The notes under the pieces: model-generated | Database searches by the model: none | What the model was told of the DNA's origin: nothing | The model's input: the letters and a program-made list of their open reading frames with translations, nothing else | Source of the DNA: an uncultured Lachnospiraceae bacterium | Lineage (GTDB): Bacteria > Bacillota > Clostridia > Lachnospirales > Lachnospiraceae | Length of the DNA: 34,323 bases | Reading direction: 5' to 3' | Assembly (NCBI GenBank): GCA_948470905.1 | Contig: CAOKQK010000035.1 | Span: 1 to 34,323 of the forward strand | In this document: one piece after another, positions 15,982 to 25,213 of the stretch | Layout of the letters: each line of letters starts with the position of its first letter | How positions within the stretch are numbered: the first letter of the stretch is position 1 | Translations under genes and position numbers: made by a program

Positions 15982-16032
15982 GACCCCCGCAGTTGCCGCA
16001 GGACAAATCCACAAGGGCAAACATCTATGTAT

Positions 16033-16692
16033 TCAGCCGTCAAGGGGTATCAGGGCCTCCGCCGTAAATCCTCCGTCCTCGCTGTCAGCGCTGAAGGTAC
16101 CCCTGTGTTTCTTTATAATCCCTGTGACTCTTGAGAGCCCAAAGCCATGCTCGGCGCCCTTTGAGGATTGGAAGATGGTCCCTGTCTTCTCAAGCTTTCC
16201 GCCCGCCGCGTTGGTGACGGCAATATACAGGTAAGTACTCTTTGTGCCGATATAGAGCCGGATAAAACGTTTCTCCTCCGCCAGCCTCCTGTTCTCCTCA
16301 ATGGCATTGTCCATAAGATTTCCGATAATGACACACAACTCTACGTCATTGATCCCTGCGGCTGCAGGAATTACCGCCTTGGCATTTACCGGGATGTGAT
16401 TCTGCGCCGCTATGGATATCTTGCCGTTCAGGATGGCATCCACCATGACGCGGCCGGTCTTCAGCACCGTATCCACTGTAGTCAGATCATCGTTGAGCTG
16501 GCGCAGATACGCATTGACCTCCTCATAATTGCCCAGGGCCATGCTTGCCTGCATAGCCTGGATGTGATTGTGATAATCATGCCTCCAGCCGCGCATCTTT
16601 GTGTACATTGCTTCCACCTCATCGCAGTACTTCCGCATAAGATCGCTCTGATAAGCATCTATCCTCTTGTTGATCAGTTTTTCTAACCACAT
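16033..16692 (-). CDS. Soluble GHKL sensor kinase lacking a membrane domain
   Basis: The 219-residue kinase has a phospho-acceptor-like RHDYHNHI motif (H38), an N-box NLMDNAIEE (125-133) and a G-box HGFGLSRV (about 190-197). This matches the GHKL kinases that pair with LytTR regulators (AgrC/ComD type). Those usually have five to seven membrane helices before the kinase domain; here only about 30 residues precede the H-box and no hydrophobic segment is present. The short 102-bp gap upstream encodes no membrane helix in a usable frame. The ATG at 16692 follows ATAGGTATACT. The signal may come from another protein, perhaps the ABC transporter. It is co-directional with the response regulator upstream. 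Confidence 0.85.
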   Translation of the reverse strand: MWLEKLINKRIDAYQSDLMRKYCDEVEAMYTKMRGWRHDYHNHIQAMQASMALGNYEEVNAYLRQLNDDLTTVDTVLKTGRVMVDAILNGKISIAAQNHIPVNAKAVIPAAAGINDVELCVIIGNLMDNAIEENRRLAEEKRFIRLYIGTKSTYLYIAVTNAAGGKLEKTGTIFQSSKGAEHGFGLSRVTGIIKKHRGTFSADSEDGGFTAEALIPLDG

Positions 16693-16794
16693 AGTATACC
16701 TATACCTGATTTCATATCTGTATAAAATCCGGACTTTCTCTCAAAACCGGCAATTCAGCCGCAGACGGCGGGTCATCAAAATCCCTGCGCATGT

Positions 16795-17496
16795 TCAGAA
16801 TAATTCTATGATTGCCTTCCCTACCGCTTCCGCCCCGCCACGGCTGACGGGAATTTCCTCCCCGTTTCGCAGTACCACGCTGCGCGAGTTGATCCGGGCA
16901 ACAAAACACAGATTGACCAGAAAAGACCTCTGACACTTATAAAAACGCTCGTCAAGGTCAGCCTGCATCTCCGCAAGGGACGCTTTCATGCGGTACTGTC
17001 CGTCCTGCGTGTGTATTGATACATATTGTTTCTGTGCTTCAATATACAATATGCTGCCGAGAGGTACAAAGCATGTCTGCCTGTCAAAGACCACCTTCAG
17101 ACGCTTCTCTGTCTTTGTCAGATTAGCTGCCGCCCTGGCCAGGACATTTGACAGACGCTCCCCCGACACAGGCTTCATAAGATAGTGTAGCGCCGACACC
17201 TCATAGCCCTCCGCCATAAAGTCCGGAAAGCCGGTGATAAAGACGATCTGCACAGAACTGTTATCCCTGCGGATCTTTCCCGCAAGCTCCATACCGCTCA
17301 CTTCTCCCATCTCAATATCCAGAAGCAGGATGTCAAAGTCTCTCTCCGTCTCATAGCAGAACAGGAAAGCTTCCGCCGAAGGAAATTCCCTCACCACAAC
17401 AGGGCTGCCTTGCAATTTCGCCCAATCCGCCACAAGCGCCGCCAGATATCTGACATCCGCACCGCAGTCGTCACAGATGGCTATCTTAAAATTCAT
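16795..17496 (-). CDS. LytTR-family response regulator
   Basis: The 233-residue protein has a receiver domain (1-120) with acidic pocket DD at 9-10, phospho-acceptor D60 in ILLLDIEMGE, and T/K conserved sites (FITGFPD, YLMKPVS). It is followed by a LytTR DNA-binding domain (about 130-233), with ILYIEAQKQYVSIHT and RFYKCQRSFLVNL typical of the fold. The ATG at 17496 follows GGGAGATAGGA. The direct repeats upstream of the ABC operon are its likely target. It sits 34 bp after the MmcQ gene and 102 bp before the GHKL gene, probably one transcript with both. Confidence 0.93.
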   Translation of the reverse strand: MNFKIAICDDCGADVRYLAALVADWAKLQGSPVVVREFPSAEAFLFCYETERDFDILLLDIEMGEVSGMELAGKIRRDNSSVQIVFITGFPDFMAEGYEVSALHYLMKPVSGERLSNVLARAAANLTKTEKRLKVVFDRQTCFVPLGSILYIEAQKQYVSIHTQDGQYRMKASLAEMQADLDERFYKCQRSFLVNLCFVARINSRSVVLRNGEEIPVSRGGAEAVGKAIIELF

Positions 17497-17530
17497 TCCT
17501 ATCTCCCTTCAACATGCCCCGGCATATATA

Positions 17531-17944
17531 TCATTTTTTGTCCTTCGCGCTGCCTTTTGCCTTTGCCGCGTCCTTTCTTCCGTCCTCCCCACTGCCCCTT
17601 GCCTTTGGGCGGTCCTTCCCCCTTATCAGGTCATAGCTCTCGGCTATCATGCGCCTGATCTCCTCATCCGGTATGGTGCCGTCCAGGATAATAGTATTCC
17701 AGTGCTCCTTATTCTGATGCCAGCCCGGAATAACGGCCTTGTAAGCCTGCCGCCAGAACTCCCTCCACTCCGGGTCCACCTTGACATTCACATTCATATA
17801 TCCGTTCCGCTCATAAGTCCACGCAAAGGCTTTCCTGTTTTTCTTATACCTGACGATCTGCCAGTTGTCATCATGGAATGGGGCGTCCTGCCAGGTATCC
17901 GGAAAGGTAAGGCAGTATGCCAGGACTTCCTGTCTTGTAGTCAT
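17531..17944 (-). CDS. MmcQ/YjbR family protein
   Basis: The 137-residue protein has the family core: PDTWQDAPFHDDNWQIVRYK near the N-terminus, then a central AFAWTYERNGYMNVNVKVDP and a WNTIILDGTIPDEEIRRMI segment. MmcQ/YjbR proteins have a CyaY-like double-wing fold and are called DNA-binding, but their roles are mostly unproven. The C-terminal 30 residues are an unusual Lys/Ala/Gly/Asp-rich basic tail (KAKGSAKDKK) that could bind nucleic acid. The ATG at 17944 has GGAGG about 13 bp upstream. It sits between the hybrid kinase and the LytTR gene, in the same direction. Confidence 0.9.
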   Translation of the reverse strand: MTTRQEVLAYCLTFPDTWQDAPFHDDNWQIVRYKKNRKAFAWTYERNGYMNVNVKVDPEWREFWRQAYKAVIPGWHQNKEHWNTIILDGTIPDEEIRRMIAESYDLIRGKDRPKARGSGEDGRKDAAKAKGSAKDKK

Positions 17945-17976
17945 AATATCTGATAATCCTCCAAAAATTCCACCGG

Positions 17977-20900
17977 TCAGAGCAGATGTCTGCGCAGCAC
18001 TTCCATAAACAGTTCGATATCCAGAGGCTTCGCCAGATGGTCGTTCATGCCACTTTTCAGCGCTGCCGCCTTGTCCTCCTCAAGGGCATTTGCCGTCATG
18101 GCAATGATCGGAAGTGTTTTCACATCCTTTCTGGATAAAGCCCTGATTGCCCGGGTCGCCTCATACCCGTTCATAATAGGCATCTGCACGTCCATCAAGA
18201 CCGCGTCATAATAATATTCCTCCGACCTGGATACCATGTCCACCGCATCCGTTCCGTCCGGGGCAGACTCCACCACGAATCCGCTCTCTGTCAATATCAC
18301 CTCTGCAATCTCACGGTTCAGCTCCACATCCTCCACCAGGAGAACGCGTTTTCCGCCAAAATCCTCCTGGCTCCATACGGCATCCTGTCTATCTTCCTTT
18401 ATGCCAAGATTGTTTGCGGCAAGAAGTGCAGATTTCAGATCGGACATGAAAAGCGGTTTTGCACAGAATGCCGTGACGCCGGCTGCCTTTGCTTCCTCCT
18501 CAATATCCGTCCAGTCATAAGCCGTCAAAATAATGATTGGCATTTCGCTTCCCACGATGCGGCGGATCCTTTTTGCCGTCTCCATTCCGCTTGTCTCCGG
18601 CATCTGCCAGTCAATGATAAAGGTGTGGAAGGAATCTCCTTCATCCCTGGCGATCTCTGCGCGATGCACAGCCTCCCTGCCGGAGGTCGTCCATTCAGGC
18701 CGCATACCGATGGTTTTCAGCATCTTGCTCACGCTGTCACAGACATTGAAATCATCATCCACCACCAGCGCCCGGAGCCCTTCCAGCTCCTTGATCTGCG
18801 CCGCGTTCTGCTCAATATCCTGCAGCTTCAGGGTAAGATTGACCGTAAACGTGCTCCCCTTTCCCACCTCGCTTACAACCGAGATCGTGCCGTTCATCAT
18901 TTCAATGATATTCCTGGTGATAGCCATGCCCAGGCCGGTTCCCTGGATCCCGCTCTTGGTCGTGGTGGTCTCCCTTTCAAAGGGCTCAAAAATATGCTTC
19001 ACAAACTCATCGGACATACCAATCCCGTTGTCCTTAATGACAAAGATATAATCACCGTATCCATGCTTGAACGTGGTATTCTGCATGATGCGGAACGATA
19101 CCGTCCCTCCCGCCGGCGTATATTTTACTGCATTGCTCATAAGGTTTATGAAAATCTGGTTTAACTTCAGAGGATCCGTGATCACATCTTCGTTGGCAAC
19201 CTCAAAGGTATCAATAAACAGCTCCAGCTGCTTTGCCTTCACCTGAGGCTGGATAATATTCACCAGATTGTGCATCAGTTCGGAGATATTGCATTCCTGC
19301 TCATGAATCTGCATCTTGCCGCTTTCGATACGGCTCATGTCCAGGATATCATTGATCAGGCTTAAGAGATGGTTACTGGATGCCAGGACCTTCTGCAGGC
19401 AGTCCTTTACCTGATCCTTATTGTCGATATGGCTTGCCGCAATGGTGGCAAAGCCGATAATCGCATTCATGGGCGTGCGGATATCGTGGCTCATGTTGGA
19501 GAGAAAAGTGGTCTTCGCCTCATTGGCATGCTGCGCATGCATCAGGGCATCCTGCAGTGCCTGCGTCTGCTCCCTCTGCTTTATGACCTGTTCCGTGATA
19601 TCACGCGACACCACCATGGCGATAATGTCCTTTGTGATGTCATCCCTGGTCATAATGAATGACTGTCGCACGCACATGGGGCTGTCATCATCCTCCGTCC
19701 TGGTCCAGAAGTCAATGTCAATTTCCGCTTCTCCCTGGTCAAAATGTTCTTTCAGATATTCCCCATCTACCACTCTGTTATAATCTTCAAGAGATTCCGG
19801 CAGCACATACTGGCGCCACTTTTCAAAATATTCAGATGCTCTGCACGGTGCCTGCAGTCCCAGCTGCTCCAGCAGGGAAATCTGTTCCCCGTCTCCCCTG
19901 ACGCACATAATGTCGCCATTGATCAGGTCTTTTGTCAGATTAAGCTCAAACGTGCTGAATGCGCTTGAGGTAATAGCGATCCTGTACTGACGCTCCTTGC
20001 GGTTCATCACAGACAGCTCTTCCAGCCTGCTCTGCTCCCTCTGCTTCATCTCGGAGATGTTCTGCCTGACATAAAGAATTTTCGCAGTCCTGCCTTCTTT
20101 CCGCTCCAGGCAGACAGCCGCCAGATGCTCCCACTCCTCTTTTCCATCCCGCATGAGATGGCATTCATAGGTATAGACATCCTTATCTGCAAGATTTTCT
20201 ATAACGGAATCCTTTTCAAATGCCTGCAGAAACTCCTTTTGCCCGTCTTCCCCAATGATATTCCTGCTGTGGCTCACAATGACTTCGGAATACTCCCTTT
20301 CCTCCATGAGCTGATTGCCCATGGAATTCACACCTTCCATATAAGAGCAGGAACCTGTCTCCAGATCCGCCGTCAGATATCTGGAGGCGAAAAGGATGTT
20401 CAGCCCTTTCAGCACATAATTGACCTGGCGGTTCTCATTTTCCAGCTTCTTTCTCTGTTTACCGGCCCGGAAGACCAGGAAAGCCACGCAGGCTGCGAAC
20501 AGAATGATCAGGGACACCTCCAGCCGGATTCCGGCAAGATTTGCCTTCTCTATCATCCCCTGCGTGACAGTCTGTGGAAATGCCTGCACCAGGACACATT
20601 CGCTGTCCGGTATGGATATCACACAGAGATTGTCTGTTTTGCTCCCCTCGCCGCAGATGAATGCCCCGCTTCCTCCATTCCGGAATATGGCTTTCGCCGC
20701 CTCCGCTGTATCCCTGTCGATCACGCCGGAGCTTTCCAGAATATCGGGCAGATTGCCCTCCCCATAGTTCCTGCCGTCGGAGCCCGCGATCACCCGGCCG
20801 CCCGGCGTACACAGCCAGGTGTCCGAAACCTCGCCAAAATAAGTGGTACCAAGCATTTCTCTGAGGTATTTTTCTGTCAGGTAGGAGCCCCGGATAATGC

Positions 20901-21414
20901 CCACGATCTTCCCTTCAAACCGCACCGGCGCATAGAAGACGATCCTTGCCTCCTCATCCGAAAGCTGTGTGTCAAGCATGACAGACATGCCGCTCTCTCC
21001 CTGCATCCCCCGTTTGTAATAATCGCTGTCAGAAGAATCGGTGATCATACCGTCCGAGGTATAAGTAACCCCGTCCACATCCGTAAAACGGACCGTGTCA
21101 AAAATAGAATTATTCTCCATTTCCCTGAGCAGCCCAGTGCTGATCACCGTTTTCCCCGAAACAATCTCAAAGGTATATTGGGCGACAAAATGTTCATTAA
21201 AGAAATGCGCATATGTATTGATCATACTCTGCCCATCTTTGAATTCGTCAGCAACCTGACGCGCCGCCTGACGCGCCGCATCCTCCGCATAATTTCTGTT
21301 CTGCTCCGCGATCCTGTGCTTATTCTGTACTGTGTATCCATAAAACAGGATAAACACAATCACCAGCAGAGGAGCCGCATAAATAACCGGCTGTAGTAAA
21401 TGCTTGCTTTTCAT
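17977..21414 (-). CDS. Hybrid sensor histidine kinase with Cache, PAS and two receiver domains
   Basis: In this 1145-residue membrane kinase, TM1 (about 8-28) and TM2 (about 297-318) flank a large extracellular double-Cache-like sensor (with DVDGVTYTSDGM and GKIVGIIRGSYLTEK). PAS-type regions and a coiled coil follow. HisKA has FLSNMSHDIRTPMNAIIGFA (H about 642), and HATPase has DNGIGM and GTGLGMAI. There are two receivers, with acceptors D935 (IIDWQMP) and D1075 (VLMDVQMP). No HPt domain is present, so a separate phosphotransfer protein would be needed. The start is moved to ATG 21414 (MKSKHLLQPV), since GAGGGGGG lies 8 bp upstream; the in-frame ATG at 21432 is inside that ribosome-binding region. 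It lies 61 bp after the lysozyme gene. Confidence 0.9.
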   Translation of the reverse strand: MKSKHLLQPVIYAAPLLVIVFILFYGYTVQNKHRIAEQNRNYAEDAARQAARQVADEFKDGQSMINTYAHFFNEHFVAQYTFEIVSGKTVISTGLLREMENNSIFDTVRFTDVDGVTYTSDGMITDSSDSDYYKRGMQGESGMSVMLDTQLSDEEARIVFYAPVRFEGKIVGIIRGSYLTEKYLREMLGTTYFGEVSDTWLCTPGGRVIAGSDGRNYGEGNLPDILESSGVIDRDTAEAAKAIFRNGGSGAFICGEGSKTDNLCVISIPDSECVLVQAFPQTVTQGMIEKANLAGIRLEVSLIILFAACVAFLVFRAGKQRKKLENENRQVNYVLKGLNILFASRYLTADLETGSCSYMEGVNSMGNQLMEEREYSEVIVSHSRNIIGEDGQKEFLQAFEKDSVIENLADKDVYTYECHLMRDGKEEWEHLAAVCLERKEGRTAKILYVRQNISEMKQREQSRLEELSVMNRKERQYRIAITSSAFSTFELNLTKDLINGDIMCVRGDGEQISLLEQLGLQAPCRASEYFEKWRQYVLPESLEDYNRVVDGEYLKEHFDQGEAEIDIDFWTRTEDDDSPMCVRQSFIMTRDDITKDIIAMVVSRDITEQVIKQREQTQALQDALMHAQHANEAKTTFLSNMSHDIRTPMNAIIGFATIAASHIDNKDQVKDCLQKVLASSNHLLSLINDILDMSRIESGKMQIHEQECNISELMHNLVNIIQPQVKAKQLELFIDTFEVANEDVITDPLKLNQIFINLMSNAVKYTPAGGTVSFRIMQNTTFKHGYGDYIFVIKDNGIGMSDEFVKHIFEPFERETTTTKSGIQGTGLGMAITRNIIEMMNGTISVVSEVGKGSTFTVNLTLKLQDIEQNAAQIKELEGLRALVVDDDFNVCDSVSKMLKTIGMRPEWTTSGREAVHRAEIARDEGDSFHTFIIDWQMPETSGMETAKRIRRIVGSEMPIIILTAYDWTDIEEEAKAAGVTAFCAKPLFMSDLKSALLAANNLGIKEDRQDAVWSQEDFGGKRVLLVEDVELNREIAEVILTESGFVVESAPDGTDAVDMVSRSEEYYYDAVLMDVQMPIMNGYEATRAIRALSRKDVKTLPIIAMTANALEEDKAAALKSGMNDHLAKPLDIELFMEVLRRHLL

Positions 21415-21475
21415 CTGTAATACCCCCCTCATAAATTATATTTCTGACGACCTGACAGAGCCCAGCCCCCAATAA

Positions 21476-24400
21476 TCAATGCTCCAGATAGCTGATGTTC
21501 AGATCCACATCGCCCTTTACGCCGCTGACACTTCCGTTCGCCTTATACTGCCATATGTCATACTTTCCGGAGTAGGTAGGAGACGCCGCATACTGTGCCA
21601 GCCAGACTTTATAGGCATTTAATTCAGCCATATTGACCTGCTGCTCCATCCACAGCTTGTTGGAATAGACCCCCGCTGTATAGCCTGCATTTTGGATCGT
21701 CTGGCAGAAAGCTTTGCACACTGCTGTCCTGGTGTTATTGTCAATCTTGTCACCGCGTCCGCCGCTGCGCTCCACATCTATGAACACCGGATAGGTAATC
21801 TTGTAATTCCTGATCTGCTCCAGTACCATGGATGCTTCTTCCACCGCTTCCACCTCGTCTATTGCCTGCGAATAGAAATATACGCCAACCTTCAGCCCCG
21901 CCGCCGTAGCGCCCTTCATATTGGAATCAAAATACGGGTCCTCGATCAGTTTGCCGGCAGAAGATCCCCTGTAGCCACTGCGGACAATGACATACGAGAT
22001 ACCGGAATTCTTCACGGCATTCCAGTCAATGGTGCCATTCCACTTGGACACGTCAATTCCGATCAAGCCGTCGCCCGTCACAAGAGCGCCGTCTGCGGCA
22101 AACTGGTACTTCGCCCCCTGTATGATATGCTCTCCTGTCACCTTGACGCCGTCTGCGGTAAAATAATAAATCTTCCCCTCAATAGTCTGCCACCCTGAAT
22201 ATCTGATTCCTCCTTTCAGGAAAAACTTTTCCGCCTGATAATAATCTGCATGGGACGCTTCTCTGTATTTATCGTTTTCCAACACGTACAGCTGATTGCC
22301 CGCGGCATCCTTCAGCTTCGTCCCCGTATCCTCCCTGGGATGTTTCCTGACTGTTACCGTACAGACTGCCTCCGCCTCCCCGCCGTCTTCGCTGTACCTG
22401 ACAATGATCTCCGCACTGCCTTCATTGACGCCCGTGACAGTCACCTGCCATCCAGAAACGCTGACCTGTGCCACCTCCGTATTGGAGGACTCCGCAGTCA
22501 CATTCCCCGGCGCGTCCTGCCCCCCGTCCACCGCGGCATGGAGCACTGCCGGAACCGTCAGGAACACAGTTGCGGAGGACCTGTCCAGTGTAAGAGTTCC
22601 GTCGAAGCCTGTGTCTGGCTCCGAGTCCGGCTCGAAATCCGGTTCCGGGTCCTGTTCCGGTTCAGGTGTCACATCAGGAACCGGCTCGGCGGTTGCTTCC
22701 GGTTCGGTGTCCGGTGCTGGCTCGGCAGTTGCTTCCAGTTCAGTGTCCGGTGCTGGCTCGGCGGTTGCTTCCGGTTCGGTGTCCGGTGCTGGCTCGGCAG
22801 TTGCTTCCGGTTCAGTGTCTGGTGCTGGCTCGGCGGTTGCTCCTGCTGCTGTGTCCGGTGCTGGCTCGGCGGTTGCTTCCGGCTCGGTATTGGGAGACGG
22901 CTCACTTACGTTATCAGGCATCCCTGTGTCCTCAGCCGTCATCATCAATATCCTTCTTATTGCAGTTGCCGCAGGATCCGGAATTTCGCTCTTTGCAATT
23001 TCGTTATATGTAACGCCGATAACCTTACTTTCCACCCAGGCTACGGTATCTGTCAATATTGATTCCACCACTGTCTCATTTTGCTTGGTATCCTCCTGGG
23101 CGACATTGACCTCGGATTCCTGCTTCACTTCATTTGCCACATCAACCGGCTTATAGACGATCTCCTCCTGTACCTCTGCCGTCCGCACGGCTGTGGACAC
23201 CGTATAATCTGCATAGCGAAAGTCCTGCAGCATTTCCATCGCCACCTGATAATTTCCTGCAACGATGTTTTTCTTATATATTATACCATCCATATCCTCA
23301 TCAGACCAGGTAATATTCTTCCCGTCCGGAGCTGTCACTGTAACGGTAAAGGGCACATTAGGCACCAGCTTACCGGTCTTCTGGTTGATGAACTTTATCT
23401 TCAGATCCTTATGAACGGACGTAAACACAGGAGCAATGGAAATCTGTCTGTCATACGTAGTCTCATCATATCCTTTATTATCATCTTCCGGCTCCGGCAA
23501 GACCACTATCTCCATTTTCGCCGCTTCAGCGTCTGCCACGGCTACCAGCCCTCTCTCTCCAATAATGGAAATACCCTCCAGCTGTGTACCAACATTGGCA
23601 AAGTCAGCCACCTGATCCGCCCTGGCTCTCCGGTTTGCCATGACAACTCCCGCCACAAGCGCCAGGATCAGTACCGCTGCGCCGGTTCCCATCATCACCC
23701 AGTCTATCAGATCCAACCTGCCAGAACCCCGACGCTTCTTCCGGGATCCTGCCTTCCTACGGTCGTCCCTGTCCGCTGGCGCCTCCTCATCCAAATAGAG
23801 TGCCTCCTCATAAAGCGCCCCGGCATCCATAAATTCCTCATCATCGGCATATGCTTCCATTTTTTCGCCATATACCAGCTCCACATTTTCCGCTTCTATA
23901 TATTCTGCTGCATCCTCTCCGACGTAATACTCTGCTCCTCCTGCGTAATACGCCGTGTTCTCCTCAGCATAATACCCTGCTTCTTCCCCGGTGTAATGTT
24001 CTACATTATCCTCAGCACAATACTCGGTTTCCTCTCCAATGTAATACTCCGCTTCCTCCTCGGCGCAATACTCGGTTTCCACCTCGGCGTAATACTCCGC
24101 TTCCTCCTGAGCGCAATACTCGGTTTCCTCTCCGGCGTAATACTTCGCGTCCCCTTCAGCGCAGTACCCGCCTTCCTCTCCAGTGTAATACTCCGCTTCC
24201 CCCTCAACGCAATACTCGGTTTCCTTTCCAGTGTAATGCTCTGCGTTCTCCTCAGCATACTGCTCTCCGATTTCTGCAGGCTCCTCAAATTCACCGGCTA
24301 TAGCGTATGCCGGTTCCCTGTCCTCCGCTTCCGCATATCCCTCCTCCGAAATCTGCTCAATACAGTACCCTCCGCCTTCTCCTGCATAATATCCCACATC

Positions 24401-24976
24401 TTCCCTGGCATAATCCCCCCCGTTCTCCCCAGCGCAATACTCTGCTTCCTCTCCGGCGTAAGGCTTTGCTTCTTCCTCTGCGCAATACTCTGCTTCTTCC
24501 CCGGCGTAATACCCCGTTTCCTCCTCCGCACAATATTCGCCTTCTTCTCCGGCGTAATACTTCGCGTCTCCTTCAGTACAGTACCCGCCTTCCTCCCCAG
24601 CGCAATACCCTGCTTCCTCTCCGGCGTAATATCCCGTATTCTCCCCAACATACTGTTCTTCGGTTTCAGCAGGTTCCTCATACTCATCAGCTATGGCGTA
24701 TTCCCATTCCATGTCCTCCGGCTCCGCAAAATGCTCGGAACCAGCAAACACTTCATCTTCCCCAAAGTTCGCCGTTTCCGGCTCCGGATACTCCGCGTCC
24801 GTATATCCTTCCTCCAGGTCCTCATTTTCGGCATAGCACTCCCCGTCATCCTCAAACCCATCATACACTACACGTTCGTCTGCCTCTCCCCCCACGCCTT
24901 CCCAGCCCCGGAGATTGTCGGCATCGTCTTTTTTTCTCTGTATTGGCTTTGCGGTACGACGGAATAATTTATTCAT
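21476..24976 (-). CDS. Giant membrane-anchored GH25 lysozyme with acidic repeat tail
   Basis: This is a 1166-residue type II membrane protein. Residues 1-30 are basic. About 40-375 is an acidic Tyr/Cys/Glu array. A KKRR-type stretch (about 410-418) precedes one membrane helix (about 424-447), so the N-terminus should be cytoplasmic. Outside come a stalk with a VNA-like segment, a Pro/Glu/Thr array (about 692-772), a BIG2-like Ig domain (790-877), two cell-wall-binding repeats (about 900-968; IYYFTADGVKVTG) and the GH25 muramidase domain (about 970-1166). Catalytic acids appear in GIDVSKWNG (D975) and FIDVE (D1067/E1069). It should cut peptidoglycan from a membrane anchor. The ATG at 24976 follows GGAGAGGA; the promoter is at 25019-25047. 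Confidence 0.92.
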   Translation of the reverse strand: MNKLFRRTAKPIQRKKDDADNLRGWEGVGGEADERVVYDGFEDDGECYAENEDLEEGYTDAEYPEPETANFGEDEVFAGSEHFAEPEDMEWEYAIADEYEEPAETEEQYVGENTGYYAGEEAGYCAGEEGGYCTEGDAKYYAGEEGEYCAEEETGYYAGEEAEYCAEEEAKPYAGEEAEYCAGENGGDYAREDVGYYAGEGGGYCIEQISEEGYAEAEDREPAYAIAGEFEEPAEIGEQYAEENAEHYTGKETEYCVEGEAEYYTGEEGGYCAEGDAKYYAGEETEYCAQEEAEYYAEVETEYCAEEEAEYYIGEETEYCAEDNVEHYTGEEAGYYAEENTAYYAGGAEYYVGEDAAEYIEAENVELVYGEKMEAYADDEEFMDAGALYEEALYLDEEAPADRDDRRKAGSRKKRRGSGRLDLIDWVMMGTGAAVLILALVAGVVMANRRARADQVADFANVGTQLEGISIIGERGLVAVADAEAAKMEIVVLPEPEDDNKGYDETTYDRQISIAPVFTSVHKDLKIKFINQKTGKLVPNVPFTVTVTAPDGKNITWSDEDMDGIIYKKNIVAGNYQVAMEMLQDFRYADYTVSTAVRTAEVQEEIVYKPVDVANEVKQESEVNVAQEDTKQNETVVESILTDTVAWVESKVIGVTYNEIAKSEIPDPAATAIRRILMMTAEDTGMPDNVSEPSPNTEPEATAEPAPDTAAGATAEPAPDTEPEATAEPAPDTEPEATAEPAPDTELEATAEPAPDTEPEATAEPVPDVTPEPEQDPEPDFEPDSEPDTGFDGTLTLDRSSATVFLTVPAVLHAAVDGGQDAPGNVTAESSNTEVAQVSVSGWQVTVTGVNEGSAEIIVRYSEDGGEAEAVCTVTVRKHPREDTGTKLKDAAGNQLYVLENDKYREASHADYYQAEKFFLKGGIRYSGWQTIEGKIYYFTADGVKVTGEHIIQGAKYQFAADGALVTGDGLIGIDVSKWNGTIDWNAVKNSGISYVIVRSGYRGSSAGKLIEDPYFDSNMKGATAAGLKVGVYFYSQAIDEVEAVEEASMVLEQIRNYKITYPVFIDVERSGGRGDKIDNNTRTAVCKAFCQTIQNAGYTAGVYSNKLWMEQQVNMAELNAYKVWLAQYAASPTYSGKYDIWQYKANGSVSGVKGDVDLNISYLEH
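22660..22900. repeat. 36-bp tandem array coding Pro/Glu/Thr stalk repeats
   Basis: About six in-frame copies of a 36-bp unit encode ATAEPAPDTEPE-like dodecapeptides in the extracellular stalk of the lysozyme. Copies differ by a few bases (TEPE, TELE, TAAG variants). The even unit length keeps the frame, so copy number could vary without breaking the gene. Confidence 0.85.
23850..24680. repeat. Acidic Tyr/Cys repeat array in the lysozyme N-terminus
   Basis: Nine-residue units such as YYAGEEAEY and YCAEEEAEY alternate, so Cys recurs about every 18 residues. The array has a second level: a DMEWEYAIADEYEEPAE start (about residue 88) recurs as DREPAYAIAGEFEEPAE (about residue 217), showing an internal duplication of about 130 residues. 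DNA units are 27 or 54 bp. Confidence 0.85.
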
Positions 24977-25018
24977 TCAAATACATCCTCTCCAAATAAA
25001 ACTTAACATTTTCGTAAT

Positions 25019-25047
25019 ATTATATCATTGCCTCTTTTTTACTTCAA
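25019..25047 (-). promoter_or_regulatory. Promoter of the GH25 lysozyme gene
   Basis: On the minus strand, -35 TTGAAG (25042-25047) and -10 TATAAT (25019-25024) have a 17-base spacer. The start would be near 25012, about 36 nt before the ATG. The lysozyme, hybrid kinase, MmcQ, LytTR and GHKL genes follow with no strong terminator seen, so read-through is possible. Confidence 0.75.
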
Positions 25048-25103
25048 GCTTTCGGGATATTTATTCATAATTTCTTAAATCTTTTTTATTCGTCCTAATA
25101 ATG

Positions 25104-25132
25104 TAGACTTTCTTTCCACATAATAGTAAAAT
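25104..25132 (+). promoter_or_regulatory. Promoter of the SGNH-like gene
   Basis: TAGACT (25104-25109) and TAAAAT (25127-25132) are separated by 17 bases, with start near 25139. It diverges from the lysozyme promoter about 60 bp away in an AT-rich gap. A leader of about 75 nt remains before the ATG at 25214. Confidence 0.5.
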
Positions 25133-25213
25133 AGGAGAAGTTGTTTTGTTACTGTGAACGGAGTGAATAACAACGTTGTTTTTACCACGCATAACCAGAA
25201 ACGGAGAAAAAAA

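Noticed and set aside
15813-16032. Hidden signal-peptide gene between the kinase and the ABC operon
   Set aside because: No short frame with a ribosome binding site and a leader-like sequence was found; the stretch holds the hairpin, operator and promoter.
23081-24967. Long plus-strand open frame (628 codons) opposite the lysozyme gene
   Set aside because: It is the antisense of the acidic repeat array; its composition is repetitive and basic/hydrophobic in step with the repeats, and it has no ribosome binding site or family.
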